Assembly (NCBI GenBank): GCA_012840135.1
Contig: DUMA01000022.1
Coordinates: forward strand, 248,001 to 312,000
DNA from: Thermoanaerobacterales bacterium
GTDB taxonomy: Bacteria; Bacillota; Thermosediminibacteria; Thermosediminibacterales; Tepidanaerobacteraceae
Direction of reading: 5' to 3'
Length of the DNA stretch: 64,000 nucleotides
The position numbers were made by a program, and so were the translations under genes. A model generated the notes under the pieces. It was not told the DNA's origin. It saw only the letters and a program-made list of their open reading frames with translations, and made no database searches. This document shows, in pieces, positions 28,488 through 38,585 of this stretch (positions are counted from its first letter, which is position 1; the number at the start of each line of letters is the position of its first letter).

Positions 28488-28516
28488 ATTATACCACCTA
28501 AATGTATTTTAAACAA
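28488..28516 (-). promoter_or_regulatory. SigA promoter of the yicC-to-rpe operon
   Basis: TTGTTT (28516-28511), 17 bp, TATAAT (28493-28488) on the minus strand. It leaves a leader of roughly 105 nt before yicC. Confidence 0.65.
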
Positions 28517-28563
28517 CAAATTTATCAACTTATCATATATCCTTCAATTACCTGGCTGGTTTA

Positions 28564-28572
28564 TGATATACT
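28564..28572 (+). promoter_or_regulatory. Extended -10 promoter of rqcH
   Basis: TGATATACT (TGn plus TATACT) lies about 30 bp before the rqcH start; the -35 is poor. Divergent from the yicC promoter. Confidence 0.5.
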
Positions 28573-28602
28573 AATAACATAAATTTATCGGGAGGACTTA
28601 AA

Positions 28603-30891
<2,289 letters not shown>

Positions 30892-31812
30892 TCACTCCCT
30901 CGCCCTTAATAATTCCAGGATTGATGTAAAGTCTTCAGGCATCGCTGCCGTAAACTCCATGAAATCCCCGGTTCTGGGATGGAAAAACCCAAGCTTATAT
31001 GCGTGCAGTGCCTGTCCTTTTATGGCAAATGGATTTTTTCGGTTGGAATATACCGGGTCCCCCACCACTGGATGGCCGATAAATTTCATATGTACTCTTA
31101 TCTGATGGGTCCTGCCAGTTTCCAAGTATATTTCTAATAAAGTGTATTCGGAAAATCTTTCAAGCACCTTAAAATGAGTTACCGCTTCCTTCGCACCCCT
31201 AGTCGTCACCGCCATTTCCTTGCGCTTAATCGGATGTCGGCCAATGGGAGCATTGATAGTAGCTTTATCCTCCTGTATCTGGCCCCATACCAGAGCACGG
31301 TATACCTTTTTCATCTGCTTATTTTTAAGCTGTTTTGCCAGAGCCATATGGGCCGCATCGTTTTTTGCCACCACCATGACACCCGAAGTATCTTTGTCGA
31401 GGCGATGGACAATGCCCGGCCGCATTACACCACCAATGCCCGATAGACCTCCGGTATGATATAGCAGAGAATTCACCAGGGTACCGGAATAATTCCCCGG
31501 TGCAGGATGGACTACAAGGCCCCGGGGTTTGTCAATAACCACAATATCTTCATCTTCATATATAATGTTTAATGGTATATCTTCCGGCTCCAGAGAAGGT
31601 TTAACCGGCGGAGGAATGGATACCGTTATTCTGTCCCCGGCTTTTATTTTATAATTGGGTTTTACTTTTTTACCATTTACCTCTACCCATCCTTCTTCCA
31701 GACCTTTCTTTAAATAACTCCGGGAATAGTTGTTAATTTTCTCAGCAAGATAAATGTCTATCCTCTTTTTTTCGTCGGCACTGTCGACAGAAAAGCAAAA
31801 CTCCTCTGTCAA
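30892..31812 (-). CDS. rluD: RluA/RluD family 23S rRNA pseudouridine synthase
   Basis: 306 aa. An S4 RNA-binding domain at the N-terminus (RIDIYLAEKINNYSRSYLKKGLE) precedes the synthase domain with the catalytic Asp motif HRLDKDTSGVMVVAKN and ETGRTHQIRVHM. The exact target (E. coli RluD modifies helix 69 of 23S rRNA) is inferred. Start TTG at 31812 with GGGAGG 8 nt upstream. lspA-rluD-pyrR is a conserved Firmicutes operon. Confidence 0.93.
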   Translation of the reverse strand: MTEEFCFSVDSADEKKRIDIYLAEKINNYSRSYLKKGLEEGWVEVNGKKVKPNYKIKAGDRITVSIPPPVKPSLEPEDIPLNIIYEDEDIVVIDKPRGLVVHPAPGNYSGTLVNSLLYHTGGLSGIGGVMRPGIVHRLDKDTSGVMVVAKNDAAHMALAKQLKNKQMKKVYRALVWGQIQEDKATINAPIGRHPIKRKEMAVTTRGAKEAVTHFKVLERFSEYTLLEIYLETGRTHQIRVHMKFIGHPVVGDPVYSNRKNPFAIKGQALHAYKLGFFHPRTGDFMEFTAAMPEDFTSILELLRARE

Positions 31813-31817
31813 ATCGT

Positions 31818-32282
31818 TTACCTCCCGCTCTTTCCGTATTGCCCGGAAAATCCGGCATCGAAAGCAATTATATAGGCCAGAATAATCACTCCCACCACGA
31901 TAGCTGAATCTGCAATATTGAAAACCGGCCAGATTCTAAAATCAAAAAAATCCACCACATACCCGAATCTCAAGCGGTCCACCAGATTTCCGGCAGCTCC
32001 ACCCAGCACCAGTGCCATGACAAACCTCAGGAGTCTTTTTTCCGGAGATATTTTTCTAATAAAGAAAATTATGGCCAAAATAATGGCAAAGGAAACTATG
32101 GTGAAAAAATAAGTTTTCCCCCGCAATATACTGAAGGCCGCTCCGGTATTCTGGACATACGTTATGTGAAAGATGCCTTTAAGTATAGGTAGAGATTCAT
32201 AAGGTTCCATGTTCATCTGGATAATATATTTTGATAGCTGATCCGCTGCAAAAACCAGGAGTCCGTATAATAACACATCCAA
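31818..32282 (-). CDS. lspA: Lipoprotein signal peptidase (signal peptidase II)
   Basis: 154 aa, four membrane helices. The conserved blocks VQNTGAAFSI, GGAAGNLVDRLRFGYVVDFFDF and the catalytic Asp-containing FNIADSAIVVG are intact. It cleaves signal peptides of lipid-modified prolipoproteins. TTG at 32282 has GGGAGG 8 nt upstream; the frame's first GTG (32291) overlaps that ribosome-binding site. Confidence 0.95.
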   Translation of the reverse strand: MDVLLYGLLVFAADQLSKYIIQMNMEPYESLPILKGIFHITYVQNTGAAFSILRGKTYFFTIVSFAIILAIIFFIRKISPEKRLLRFVMALVLGGAAGNLVDRLRFGYVVDFFDFRIWPVFNIADSAIVVGVIILAYIIAFDAGFSGQYGKSGR

Positions 32283-32353
32283 AATCTGCACCTCCCGTAT
32301 AAATTTTTCGAAACCTCGAATGTTCCGCTGCCTTTCAAAGCTATTTACATCCT

Positions 32354-32491
32354 GGACGTCCCTCCGCCTACCCTATATCGGAAGCCAGATGTCAGAAGTC
32401 GGAAGTCGGAATAGAAGGATTTGCCTCTTCGGCAAATCCAACTTAATCTCACCTCTGAACTCCGACCTCCTCTACAAGGAGGTGCGTCCCC
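32354..32491. repeat. Degenerate MITE-like repeat, copy 1
   Basis: The left end GGACGTCCCTCCGCCTACC (32354-32372) and right end AAGGAGGTGCGTCCCC (32476-32491) are imperfect inverted repeats. Inside are a perfect 9-bp hairpin (32417-32425 with 32431-32439) and a GAAGTCGGAAGTCGG stretch. No coding content. With copy 2 it fills the 343-bp gap between lspA and the TraR/DksA gene. Confidence 0.6.
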
Positions 32492-32504
32492 TTACCATTC
32501 CAAT

Positions 32505-32560
32505 GGGGACGTTCCTCCGCCTACCACAGAGGAATACCCTTGAAAAGGAGGTGCGTCCCC
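32505..32560. repeat. Degenerate MITE-like repeat, copy 2
   Basis: GGGGACGTTCCTCCGCCTACC (32505-32525) and GAAAAGGAGGTGCGTCCCC (32542-32560) form inverted ends around only 16 bp, a minimal form of copy 1. It is separated from copy 1 by 13 bp; the right end of copy 1 and the left end of copy 2 also form a GTCCCC/GGGGAC hairpin. Confidence 0.6.
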
Positions 32561-32587
32561 TTACCTATTATACCAGAATACTTCTAT

Positions 32588-32617
32588 TAAAAAAATGCCT
32601 TTTTTAAAAGGCATTTT
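32588..32617. terminator. Terminator after the TraR/DksA gene
   Basis: Stem AAATGCCTTTT / AAAAGGCATTT followed on the minus strand by seven T; the plus strand also has a short T-run. Sits 9 bp after the stop codon at 32626. Confidence 0.8.
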
Positions 32618-32625
32618 TAGCATTT

Positions 32626-33267
32626 TTATTCTCCAAGCTCGTTTTTATCATCCTCATCGGGGTCCTCTTCATCAATAATCATATCCCCCCGCTCCACAAT
32701 ACCCCTCTTTTCATTACCATCCACATCGGTTTCGGTATAATCCACAGCTCCGGGTTCATCCTGCGGAGTATTGGCAGTTCCATACCGGGCTACATCCTGC
32801 CATGCATCTTCACCATCATACAGGTTCTGATCGGATTCATCCAGAAAACTTCTGCCGAAGGGATATTTCAGTATATCTTCTTCCAGTGGCCTTGAGCGCG
32901 GATCATCGGGTTTTTCTTCTTCCTTTTTGCATTCTATACAAAGAGTAGTATACGGGACTGCTTCCAGCCTTTCTTCATCTATTGGTTTCCCGCACCTTTC
33001 ACATATTCCGTAGGAACCATCCCTGATTTTATCCAGAGCGTGATTGACCTTCATCATCAGAATTTTTGTATTATCCTTTAAGCCCAGGTCTTTCTCCCTT
33101 TCGAAGGTTTCCGCTCCCAGGTCTGACGTATGATTGTCATAACTGGAAAGCTCACCTACGGATTCTTTTAAAGGTTCTGAACCTCTCTGAATCAATACAC
33201 GCATCTCATCTTCCAATTGCTTTTTCATTTCTTCCAGCCTGGTTTTAAAATATTGGGTGTCCTTCAA
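32626..33267 (-). CDS. TraR/DksA C4-type zinc finger protein (YteA-like)
   Basis: 213 aa. N-terminal coiled coil (FKTRLEEMKKQLEDEMRVLI), NHTSDLGAETFEREKDLGL, and a DksA-type zinc finger CERCGKPIDEERLEAVPYTTLCIEC (four Cys). The acidic C-terminal half (EEDILKYPFGRSF; DEEDPDEDDKNE) is typical of the YteA family in spore-formers; the target is unknown. TTG at 33267 has GGAGG 8 nt upstream, better than TTG at 33273. Confidence 0.85.
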   Translation of the reverse strand: MKDTQYFKTRLEEMKKQLEDEMRVLIQRGSEPLKESVGELSSYDNHTSDLGAETFEREKDLGLKDNTKILMMKVNHALDKIRDGSYGICERCGKPIDEERLEAVPYTTLCIECKKEEEKPDDPRSRPLEEDILKYPFGRSFLDESDQNLYDGEDAWQDVARYGTANTPQDEPGAVDYTETDVDGNEKRGIVERGDMIIDEEDPDEDDKNELGE

Positions 33268-33304
33268 AGGCAAAGCCTCCTTAAAATGCTTTCCGCTCCA
33301 TTTA

Positions 33305-33601
33305 TCATTTTGTTGCCAGTTCCTTTTGAACTATTCTTATAATGTCTGCTATAAAATCTCCTATAATCGGAAGCCTCAGAATCACCAGGCGCTGCAGTAT
33401 ATACAACGCCAGCGCCCCCAGGAGGGTAAAACCAATGGCCATGCCAAATCCGCGGGCCACGCCACTCAAAAAATTGACGTATAACAGGCGTTTGGGATTC
33501 CGGAGGAGTTCCAGATATTCGGCTAGATTCAGTTTTTCTATCTGTATCGAAAGATCATCAAGCTTTTGATACAGGTGATGCATCAATTTTTCTTCACTCA
33601 T
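33305..33601 (-). CDS. DUF5665 domain-containing membrane protein
   Basis: 98 aa. A charged N-terminal half (LYQKLDDLSIQIEKLNLAEY) precedes LLYVNFLSGVARGFGMAIG and a hydrophobic helix FTLLGALALYILQRLVIL, ending with a possible amphipathic helix. Matches the DUF5665 family of Firmicutes; function unknown. Located between the TraR/DksA and TM1266-type genes. Confidence 0.8.
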   Translation of the reverse strand: MSEEKLMHHLYQKLDDLSIQIEKLNLAEYLELLRNPKRLLYVNFLSGVARGFGMAIGFTLLGALALYILQRLVILRLPIIGDFIADIIRIVQKELATK

Positions 33602-33662
33602 TTTTTTCCCCCAGAATTAATGTATCCACCAGGCTTTTATTTATTCTTCAAGAATTTTTTTG

Positions 33663-33914
33663 TCATACAGTGACTGCAGATTTTACCTTAACTCCCGGTA
33701 TGCTTCCCAGCTGGCCCGTAAGAGCTCCCAGCTCATCGGTGGAAGCATCAACAATCAAAGCCATTACCGATATGCCCTTTTCACGATAAGGAATTCCCAT
33801 CCTTCCAATTATGTAATGCCCGTACCTGGAAAGTATTTCATTGACCTTATCCGCCGATTCTTCGCGGTTGGTCACGATAATTCCAACCACAGATATGCGT
33901 CTTTCTTTCGGCAT
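33663..33914 (-). CDS. TM1266 family iron-only hydrogenase system putative regulator
   Basis: 83 aa, small NikR-like/ACT-like ferredoxin fold: RISVVGIIVTNREESADKVNEIL, HYIIGRMGIPYREKGISVMALIV and the C-terminal LGSIPGVKVKSAVTV. The family is linked to [FeFe]-hydrogenase maturation genes, but none are nearby, so the role is inferred from the family name only. It directly follows divIVA (18 nt). Confidence 0.85.
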   Translation of the reverse strand: MPKERRISVVGIIVTNREESADKVNEILSRYGHYIIGRMGIPYREKGISVMALIVDASTDELGALTGQLGSIPGVKVKSAVTV

Positions 33915-33932
33915 GTTTGCAAAGCTCCCTTT

Positions 33933-34607
33933 CTACTCCAACTCATTGGCCTTTGAATTTTTTTCTTCCGGGGTGTCCTGAGTTACCGCATTATCCGAAT
34001 TATTACCCGGATTGTTATCCAGATTTTCATCAGTTTCTTCACCTACATGAGTATCATCTTCGTTTTTCACTTCTGAATCATATTCTTCTTTAATTTTTTC
34101 ATCACAGCCGGCGGCAGCCTGTACAAAAGCATCAAGCAAATGTCGGTCTTCATCCATCTCATTTAGTTCACAGGAATCTACGATCTCTATCTGAGATTGC
34201 AAAAAGTTGGAAAACCTTGTCTTGAATAAACTGAAATGTCTTCTAAGTTCTTCATACTGTTTGTTCAACGACATATATCTTTGTTCCGCCCTATCTATCA
34301 ATTTGCTGGCTTTAGCCAGCGCTTCTTTAAGGATCATTTCTTTTTCTTTCAATGCATTTTTTTTGGTATCCTCTGCTGTCTTTTCTGCCAGTACCAGGGC
34401 ATTTCTCAAAGTGATTTCCATATCCCGGTATTCCTGTAATTTTTCCTGCAAGTGCTTTACTTCTTCTTTTAAATCCTGATTCTGTTTATATATTTTTTCA
34501 TAATCCATTGAAATCTTTTCAAGAAAGCTCTTCACTTCTTCTTCATTGTATCCTCGAAAAGAACGGCGAAATTCCTTTTTTTGAATCTCAATAGGAGCCA
34601 GGGTCAT
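33933..34607 (-). CDS. divIVA: DivIVA domain-containing protein
   Basis: 224 aa. Membrane-binding N-terminus (LAPIEIQKKEFRRSFRGYNEEEVKSFLEKI) followed by long coiled coils (DLKEEVKHLQEKLQEYRDM, MILKEALAKASKLIDRAEQ) and an acidic, low-complexity tail rich in D/E/N. DivIVA marks negatively curved membranes at poles and septa and recruits Min and sporulation factors. ATG at 34607 has GGAG 9 nt upstream; the ATG at 34616 abuts that site. Conserved sepF-yggT-divIVA order. Confidence 0.93.
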   Translation of the reverse strand: MTLAPIEIQKKEFRRSFRGYNEEEVKSFLEKISMDYEKIYKQNQDLKEEVKHLQEKLQEYRDMEITLRNALVLAEKTAEDTKKNALKEKEMILKEALAKASKLIDRAEQRYMSLNKQYEELRRHFSLFKTRFSNFLQSQIEIVDSCELNEMDEDRHLLDAFVQAAAGCDEKIKEEYDSEVKNEDDTHVGEETDENLDNNPGNNSDNAVTQDTPEEKNSKANELE

Positions 34608-34620
34608 AATGCTCATCTCC

Positions 34621-34902
34621 TTAAAATGTCATTCTAATAAGAATATTCAATATGAAATGTCTTGCCACTTCCAGTACAAACAGTGCAGCTATAGGAGAAA
34701 GGTCCAGGTATAGCCCCGGCCCTTTCGGCATAAACCTGGAAAAAATCTCCCTAAAAGGTTCCAATATGGGTTCGGTTACCTGGTAAATAAACCTGGCAAT
34801 ACTTGAATTGTTGGCTGCGGGTACCCACGATAAAAAAACCCTTGCCAGGATCATTAAATACAGAAATTGAAAAAAAAGGTCTACGGCTCTGATTAAAGCC
34901 AA
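34621..34902 (-). CDS. yggT: YggT family membrane protein (YlmG)
   Basis: About 93 aa with two hydrophobic hairpins: FFQFLYLMILARVFLSWVP and LYLDLSPIAALFVLEVARHFIL around the conserved VTEPILEPFREIFSRFMP. Associated with septum and membrane organisation in bacteria and plastids. TTG at 34902 has AAAGGAG 8 nt upstream; the frame's GTG codons at 34911 and 34908 overlap that site. Confidence 0.9.
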   Translation of the reverse strand: MALIRAVDLFFQFLYLMILARVFLSWVPAANNSSIARFIYQVTEPILEPFREIFSRFMPKGPGLYLDLSPIAALFVLEVARHFILNILIRMTF

Positions 34903-34915
34903 AAACACCACTCCT

Positions 34916-35350
34916 TTATTTCAACAAAGATGGTTTTTCTTGAAAACTTTCTTCCACCGCCGCTCCGGAAATATCCACATTGTCCGGGGCAAAAATAAAA
35001 ATTCCCGGACCTATTTTTTTAACCGTACCGTTGAGCGCATATATACTTCCGCTCATAAAGTCCAGTACGCGCTTGGCGCTATCCTTGTCAAGTCTTTCCA
35101 TGTTAACTATTACAGCCCTTCGGCTCTTAATTTCATCGGATATTTCCCTCACTTCATCAAAGGAAGCCGGTTTATAAATCACCATTTTATTTTTTGATGT
35201 CTGGTGAATATTAATGATCCTGCCCTTCGATTTTATATCGGGACGGTTAACATAAGGTTCAAAATCCATCCTGTCTTCTTCAGGAACCGGATTTTCATCT
35301 TCAATACCTAAAAAATAAAGAATCCTGTTAAAGATATTTTTCCCAGCCAT
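34916..35350 (-). CDS. sepF: Cell division protein SepF
   Basis: 144 aa. An N-terminal amphipathic helix (IFNRILYFLGIED) binds membrane; the SepF core (KMVIYKPASFDEVREISDEI, RAVIVNMERLDKDSAKRVLDFMSG, YALNGTVKKIGPGIFIFAP) follows. SepF forms rings that bundle FtsZ (encoded at 62 kb) and anchor it to the septal membrane. Confidence 0.95.
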   Translation of the reverse strand: MAGKNIFNRILYFLGIEDENPVPEEDRMDFEPYVNRPDIKSKGRIINIHQTSKNKMVIYKPASFDEVREISDEIKSRRAVIVNMERLDKDSAKRVLDFMSGSIYALNGTVKKIGPGIFIFAPDNVDISGAAVEESFQEKPSLLK

Positions 35351-35378
35351 GTTTCTCTCCTTTCCTGTTTTATACTAT

Positions 35379-36068
35379 CTATTTTCGTTTACCAAAAATT
35401 CCTGTACCTATTCTCACCATGTTAGAACCTTCTTCGATAGCAACACTAAAATCATTAGTCATGCCCATCGACAAAAAAATCATCTCCACATTTTTTAATT
35501 GCATCGTCTTTATATCCTGGAATATTTCATTCATTTTTCTAAAATATGGCCTTACTTCCTCCGGGTCTTCTTTAAAAGGTGGTATAGCCATTAATCCCTT
35601 GATTCTCAAATGGGGCAATTGAGACACCTTTTTAATAAAATCAACCGCATCACCTGCATCTATACCGGACTTGGTTTCCTCCCTTCCTATATTTATCTGA
35701 ACCAGGACATCCATAACCTTAAAGATTTCCGCCGCTCTTTTTTCTATTTCTTCAGCAAGGCTCAGACTATCCAGAGACTGTATCATGGAAAAAAGTCTTA
35801 CTGCAGCTTTAACCTTGTTTTTTTGAAGGTGTCCTATGAGATGCCACTCAATATTTCCCTTAACCGTATCAACTTTTTTACCGGCTTCCTGTACCCTGTT
35901 TTCACCGAGCAGGGTTATGCCAAGGTCTACAGCTTTTTGAATGGTTTCTGGCGGAACGGTTTTGGTTACCGCCACCAGATGTATTTCTTCCGGCGACCTT
36001 CCGGATCTGGCGGCAGCTTCAACTATCTTCGTTTTCACAACAGCTAAGTTTTTTTCTAATGTTTCCAT
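35379..36068 (-). CDS. yggS: YggS family pyridoxal phosphate homeostasis protein (YlmE)
   Basis: 229 aa. PLP-binding Lys in VAVTKTVPPETI, GENRVQE, WHLIGHLQKNK and the phosphate-binding SMGMTNDFSVAIEEGSNMVRIG motif. These proteins bind PLP without clear enzymatic activity and affect amino-acid homeostasis. Overlaps the stop of the HlyD-like gene by 13 nt. Confidence 0.94.
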   Translation of the reverse strand: METLEKNLAVVKTKIVEAAARSGRSPEEIHLVAVTKTVPPETIQKAVDLGITLLGENRVQEAGKKVDTVKGNIEWHLIGHLQKNKVKAAVRLFSMIQSLDSLSLAEEIEKRAAEIFKVMDVLVQINIGREETKSGIDAGDAVDFIKKVSQLPHLRIKGLMAIPPFKEDPEEVRPYFRKMNEIFQDIKTMQLKNVEMIFLSMGMTNDFSVAIEEGSNMVRIGTGIFGKRK

Positions 36069-37270
36069 GTCAAACCCTTCTTGTCTATAAGTATTCTATC
36101 TCCCAATTTCAAACCTTCCACTACAGCATTAGAACCGTCGCTGGCAATAATCTTAACAGCTCTGAAAACCCTATTTCTTCCATCCAGCAGATACACTCCT
36201 TCACTGCCATCAACGTTTACTATGCCGGACAGTGGTATTATACTGCCGGTGGCCGTCTGGGTAATGATCTCAACATCAACTCTACGAAAATTAATAATCT
36301 CAGGCAAGTCTTTTTCTATCAAGAAAATGCCCACCCTGTCATTCTCATGGATGTCCACAAGCTCTGCCGGAATCTTTTTGCTGAAATCGGATGTTTTAAT
36401 CACGATATTGTAGTTTTTTCCCTCTTTTAATGTGGCATTTTTAATGTCAACAGCCATATAATATGAAAAGTTGTCCACTATTTTTAAAACAGGCCTGCGG
36501 ACAGTCGCATATGACGGTATCACTTGCTCCGGCTCCTGCCCTTTTATTGATTGCAATTGGGAAGAGGATATATTTTTTACACAATCGACAGTTAAAACAT
36601 TTTCATAACCGTCTATATTGAAACTTACCATTCCGGCTTCGGGAGCATTTACCAGCAATTCTACAGAACTTAGCTTTTTCTTCAATTCATCGACAGTCTT
36701 TTCCATAGCCTTGATATTGGTTTGGCCCGACTGGATTTGCTTTTGCTTTTCTTTCATCAATCGAGCAAGTTCGCTTTTCAGATCCCTCACCTTGTCAAAC
36801 TGGCCCTGGGCAATAGCTTCCTTCAATTTTTTTGTGGTATCATCTATAGATTTATTTATGACGTTCAGCGGTATATGTGAGTTTAAATCATTTTGCAGGT
36901 CCTTTATGCTGCCTTGAAGTTCTGAAATCTGCTTTTCATATTTTTCTTTTTGATCCAAATCGGTGATAACCATAAAAAGCGGTGTGCCTACCCTTACTCT
37001 CTCGCCGGGCTTTACCAATAATTGAAGCTTGCCATCAGCCGGTGAAGTGATAACCGTCTCTTTTTTTATAATCAGGGCATCGGCGTAAAGTGATTTTTGG
37101 ACGGTCCCTTCCACGACCGTATATGTATTGAAATAATAACGGTTAAATAATAACATCAGCGTCAGTACTACCGCTGCCATTGCACCGGCTAGCAAATATT
37201 TTGAAGAAATACGTTTTTTAGGCCTGAGGGGCACCACTTTACTGTTGATTTGACGGTGCATTTTCTCCAC
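36056..37270 (-). CDS. HlyD-like membrane-fusion adaptor protein
   Basis: 404 aa. Cytoplasmic basic N-terminus, one membrane helix (YLLAGAMAAVVLTLMLLF), a lipoyl-like half (ITSPADGKLQLLVKPGERVRVGTPLF), a coiled-coil hairpin (about 100-215: KYEKQISELQGSIKDLQND, LKSELARLMKEKQKQIQSG) and the second barrel half plus C-terminal beta domain. This is the periplasmic-adaptor architecture, in a predicted single-membrane cell and without a neighbouring ABC transporter or TolC. Located upstream of yggS-sepF-yggT-divIVA, suggesting an envelope or division link (inference). Confidence 0.8.
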   Translation of the reverse strand: MEKMHRQINSKVVPLRPKKRISSKYLLAGAMAAVVLTLMLLFNRYYFNTYTVVEGTVQKSLYADALIIKKETVITSPADGKLQLLVKPGERVRVGTPLFMVITDLDQKEKYEKQISELQGSIKDLQNDLNSHIPLNVINKSIDDTTKKLKEAIAQGQFDKVRDLKSELARLMKEKQKQIQSGQTNIKAMEKTVDELKKKLSSVELLVNAPEAGMVSFNIDGYENVLTVDCVKNISSSQLQSIKGQEPEQVIPSYATVRRPVLKIVDNFSYYMAVDIKNATLKEGKNYNIVIKTSDFSKKIPAELVDIHENDRVGIFLIEKDLPEIINFRRVDVEIITQTATGSIIPLSGIVNVDGSEGVYLLDGRNRVFRAVKIIASDGSNAVVEGLKLGDRILIDKKGLTWKH

Positions 37271-37502
37271 CTTTTAGAGTTTATTTTATATTTTCTCCAA
37301 AAACAGGAATAATCCTCTTTTTTGCGGTATATTTTTTTGTCACCATTCAACATCAAGTGTTCATGCTAACGTCCCAATATTTATACTTATATCGATTTGA
37401 AGAATTAAAAAAACTATCAACCTTATCCAATTAAATTTTTTGTTGGCTGCTTGTCAGCTAACCGCGAATTTTTAACATCAAGAAGAAGTTCATAAAAGTA
37501 AT

Positions 37503-37530
37503 AAAAAACGCCTGTCCCTTAAGACAAGCG
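37503..37530 (-). terminator. Terminator of tRNA-Pro
   Basis: Stem CGCTTGTC / GACAGGCG (one G-T pair) and T6 on the minus strand, immediately after the tRNA CCA end. Confidence 0.75.
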
Positions 37531-37538
37531 GTTTTTTC

Positions 37539-37615
37539 TGGTCTGAGTGGGGGGACTTGAACCCCCGACCTCTTGAACCCCATTCAAGCGCGCTACCAAA
37601 CTGCGCCACACCCAG
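37539..37615 (-). tRNA. tRNA-Pro (anticodon GGG)
   Basis: 77 nt including an encoded CCA. Acceptor CTGGGTG pairs with CACTCAG; D-stem GCGC/GCGC; anticodon stem CTTGA/TCAAG with loop ATGGGGT (anticodon GGG, U33, G37); T-stem GGGGG/CCCCC with TTCAAGT loop. GGG decodes CCC/CCU proline codons. It is a single-gene unit with its own promoter and terminator. Confidence 0.95.
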
Positions 37616-37637
37616 ACAGCTTTTCAGTTCGTTATTT

Positions 37638-37666
37638 ATTATAAAGGATAAATGAATTATTTTCAA
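37638..37666 (-). promoter_or_regulatory. SigA promoter of tRNA-Pro
   Basis: TTGAAA (37666-37661), 17 bp, TATAAT (37643-37638) on the minus strand, 22 bp before the tRNA 5' end. Confidence 0.8.
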
Positions 37667-37684
37667 GTCCTGAAAAACATTTTT

Positions 37685-38575
37685 TTATAAGAACTTTGTT
37701 CCTTCTCCATCGGGAGTCAATATCCTGTATTCAGATTCGATCCCTTCATCCAAGAAAACTTCAACCATGCTTTTACCCAGAATCGGAGCCTGTTTCTCAT
37801 ACGCAAGACAGATGACGGCAGGACCCGCACCGCTTAAAAAACAGCCCAGAGCTCCTTTTTGAGGAGCCATTTTTATGACCTTTTCCATTCCCGGAATTAG
37901 TCGACTTCTGTACGGCTGATGTAATCTATCCTGGCAAAAAACATCTATATCGGTAAAATCTCCCTTGCAAAAAGCGGCCACCATCAAAGCAGACCGGCTA
38001 AGGTTAAACACGGCATCCGATAAAGGAACTTCCCGGGGGAGTACTTTTCTCGCCTTTACAGTTTCAAGATGAAAGTGCGGTATTGCAGCTACAAATCTCA
38101 GGTTGTCAGGCATGGGGAAACTCCTGTAGATTACCTTGTCTTCATATAATATGGAAACGGAAAACCCCCCAATTAAGGCCGGCACCACATTATCGGGGTG
38201 ACCTTCCATCTCGGTAGCTAGATTAATTATTCTATCAAAGGAAACACGGTTATCTATCAGCCTGTTGGCAGCCATCATTCCTCCTGCAATGCATGCTGCG
38301 CTGCTTCCGAGGCCCCGGGCCAGGGGAATATTGTTTTCAAGCCTTATTCTCAGAGCTTTGTTTACCCCTGCCTCGGAGAGAATCCTGGATGCCGCCCTAT
38401 AAACAAGGTTGGATTCATCCCTTATGATCTCATGCTCCCCTTCTCCTATTACTTCTATTACCGGCTTTGGCCAGAACTCCATTTCTATATAATTATAAAG
38501 TCCGAGAGCAGCACCTATACAATCGAAGCCCGACCCGAAATTAGCCGTAGTGGCCGGGACTCTTACCCGAACCAT
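37685..38575 (-). CDS. thrB: Homoserine kinase
   Basis: 296 aa GHMP kinase. VRVPATTANFGSGFDCIGAALGLY at the N-terminus, the ATP-loop PLARGLGSSAACIAGG and the C-terminal GALGCFLSGAGPAVICL are all present. Phosphorylates homoserine for threonine synthase. ATG at 38575 has GAGGTG at correct spacing; the frame extends 11 codons into thrC. Last gene of hom-thrC-thrB. Confidence 0.96.
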   Translation of the reverse strand: MVRVRVPATTANFGSGFDCIGAALGLYNYIEMEFWPKPVIEVIGEGEHEIIRDESNLVYRAASRILSEAGVNKALRIRLENNIPLARGLGSSAACIAGGMMAANRLIDNRVSFDRIINLATEMEGHPDNVVPALIGGFSVSILYEDKVIYRSFPMPDNLRFVAAIPHFHLETVKARKVLPREVPLSDAVFNLSRSALMVAAFCKGDFTDIDVFCQDRLHQPYRSRLIPGMEKVIKMAPQKGALGCFLSGAGPAVICLAYEKQAPILGKSMVEVFLDEGIESEYRILTPDGEGTKFL

Positions 38576-38585
38576 AAGATCACCT

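Noticed and set aside
32320-32607. 95-codon plus-strand frame between lspA and the TraR/DksA gene
   Set aside because: Lies entirely within repeat ends and hairpins; the translation is a product of the palindromes.
37437-37465. Hairpin upstream of the HlyD-like gene considered as a terminator
   Set aside because: 8-bp stem is followed by A-rich rather than T-rich sequence on the gene strand, and no gene on the other strand needs it.
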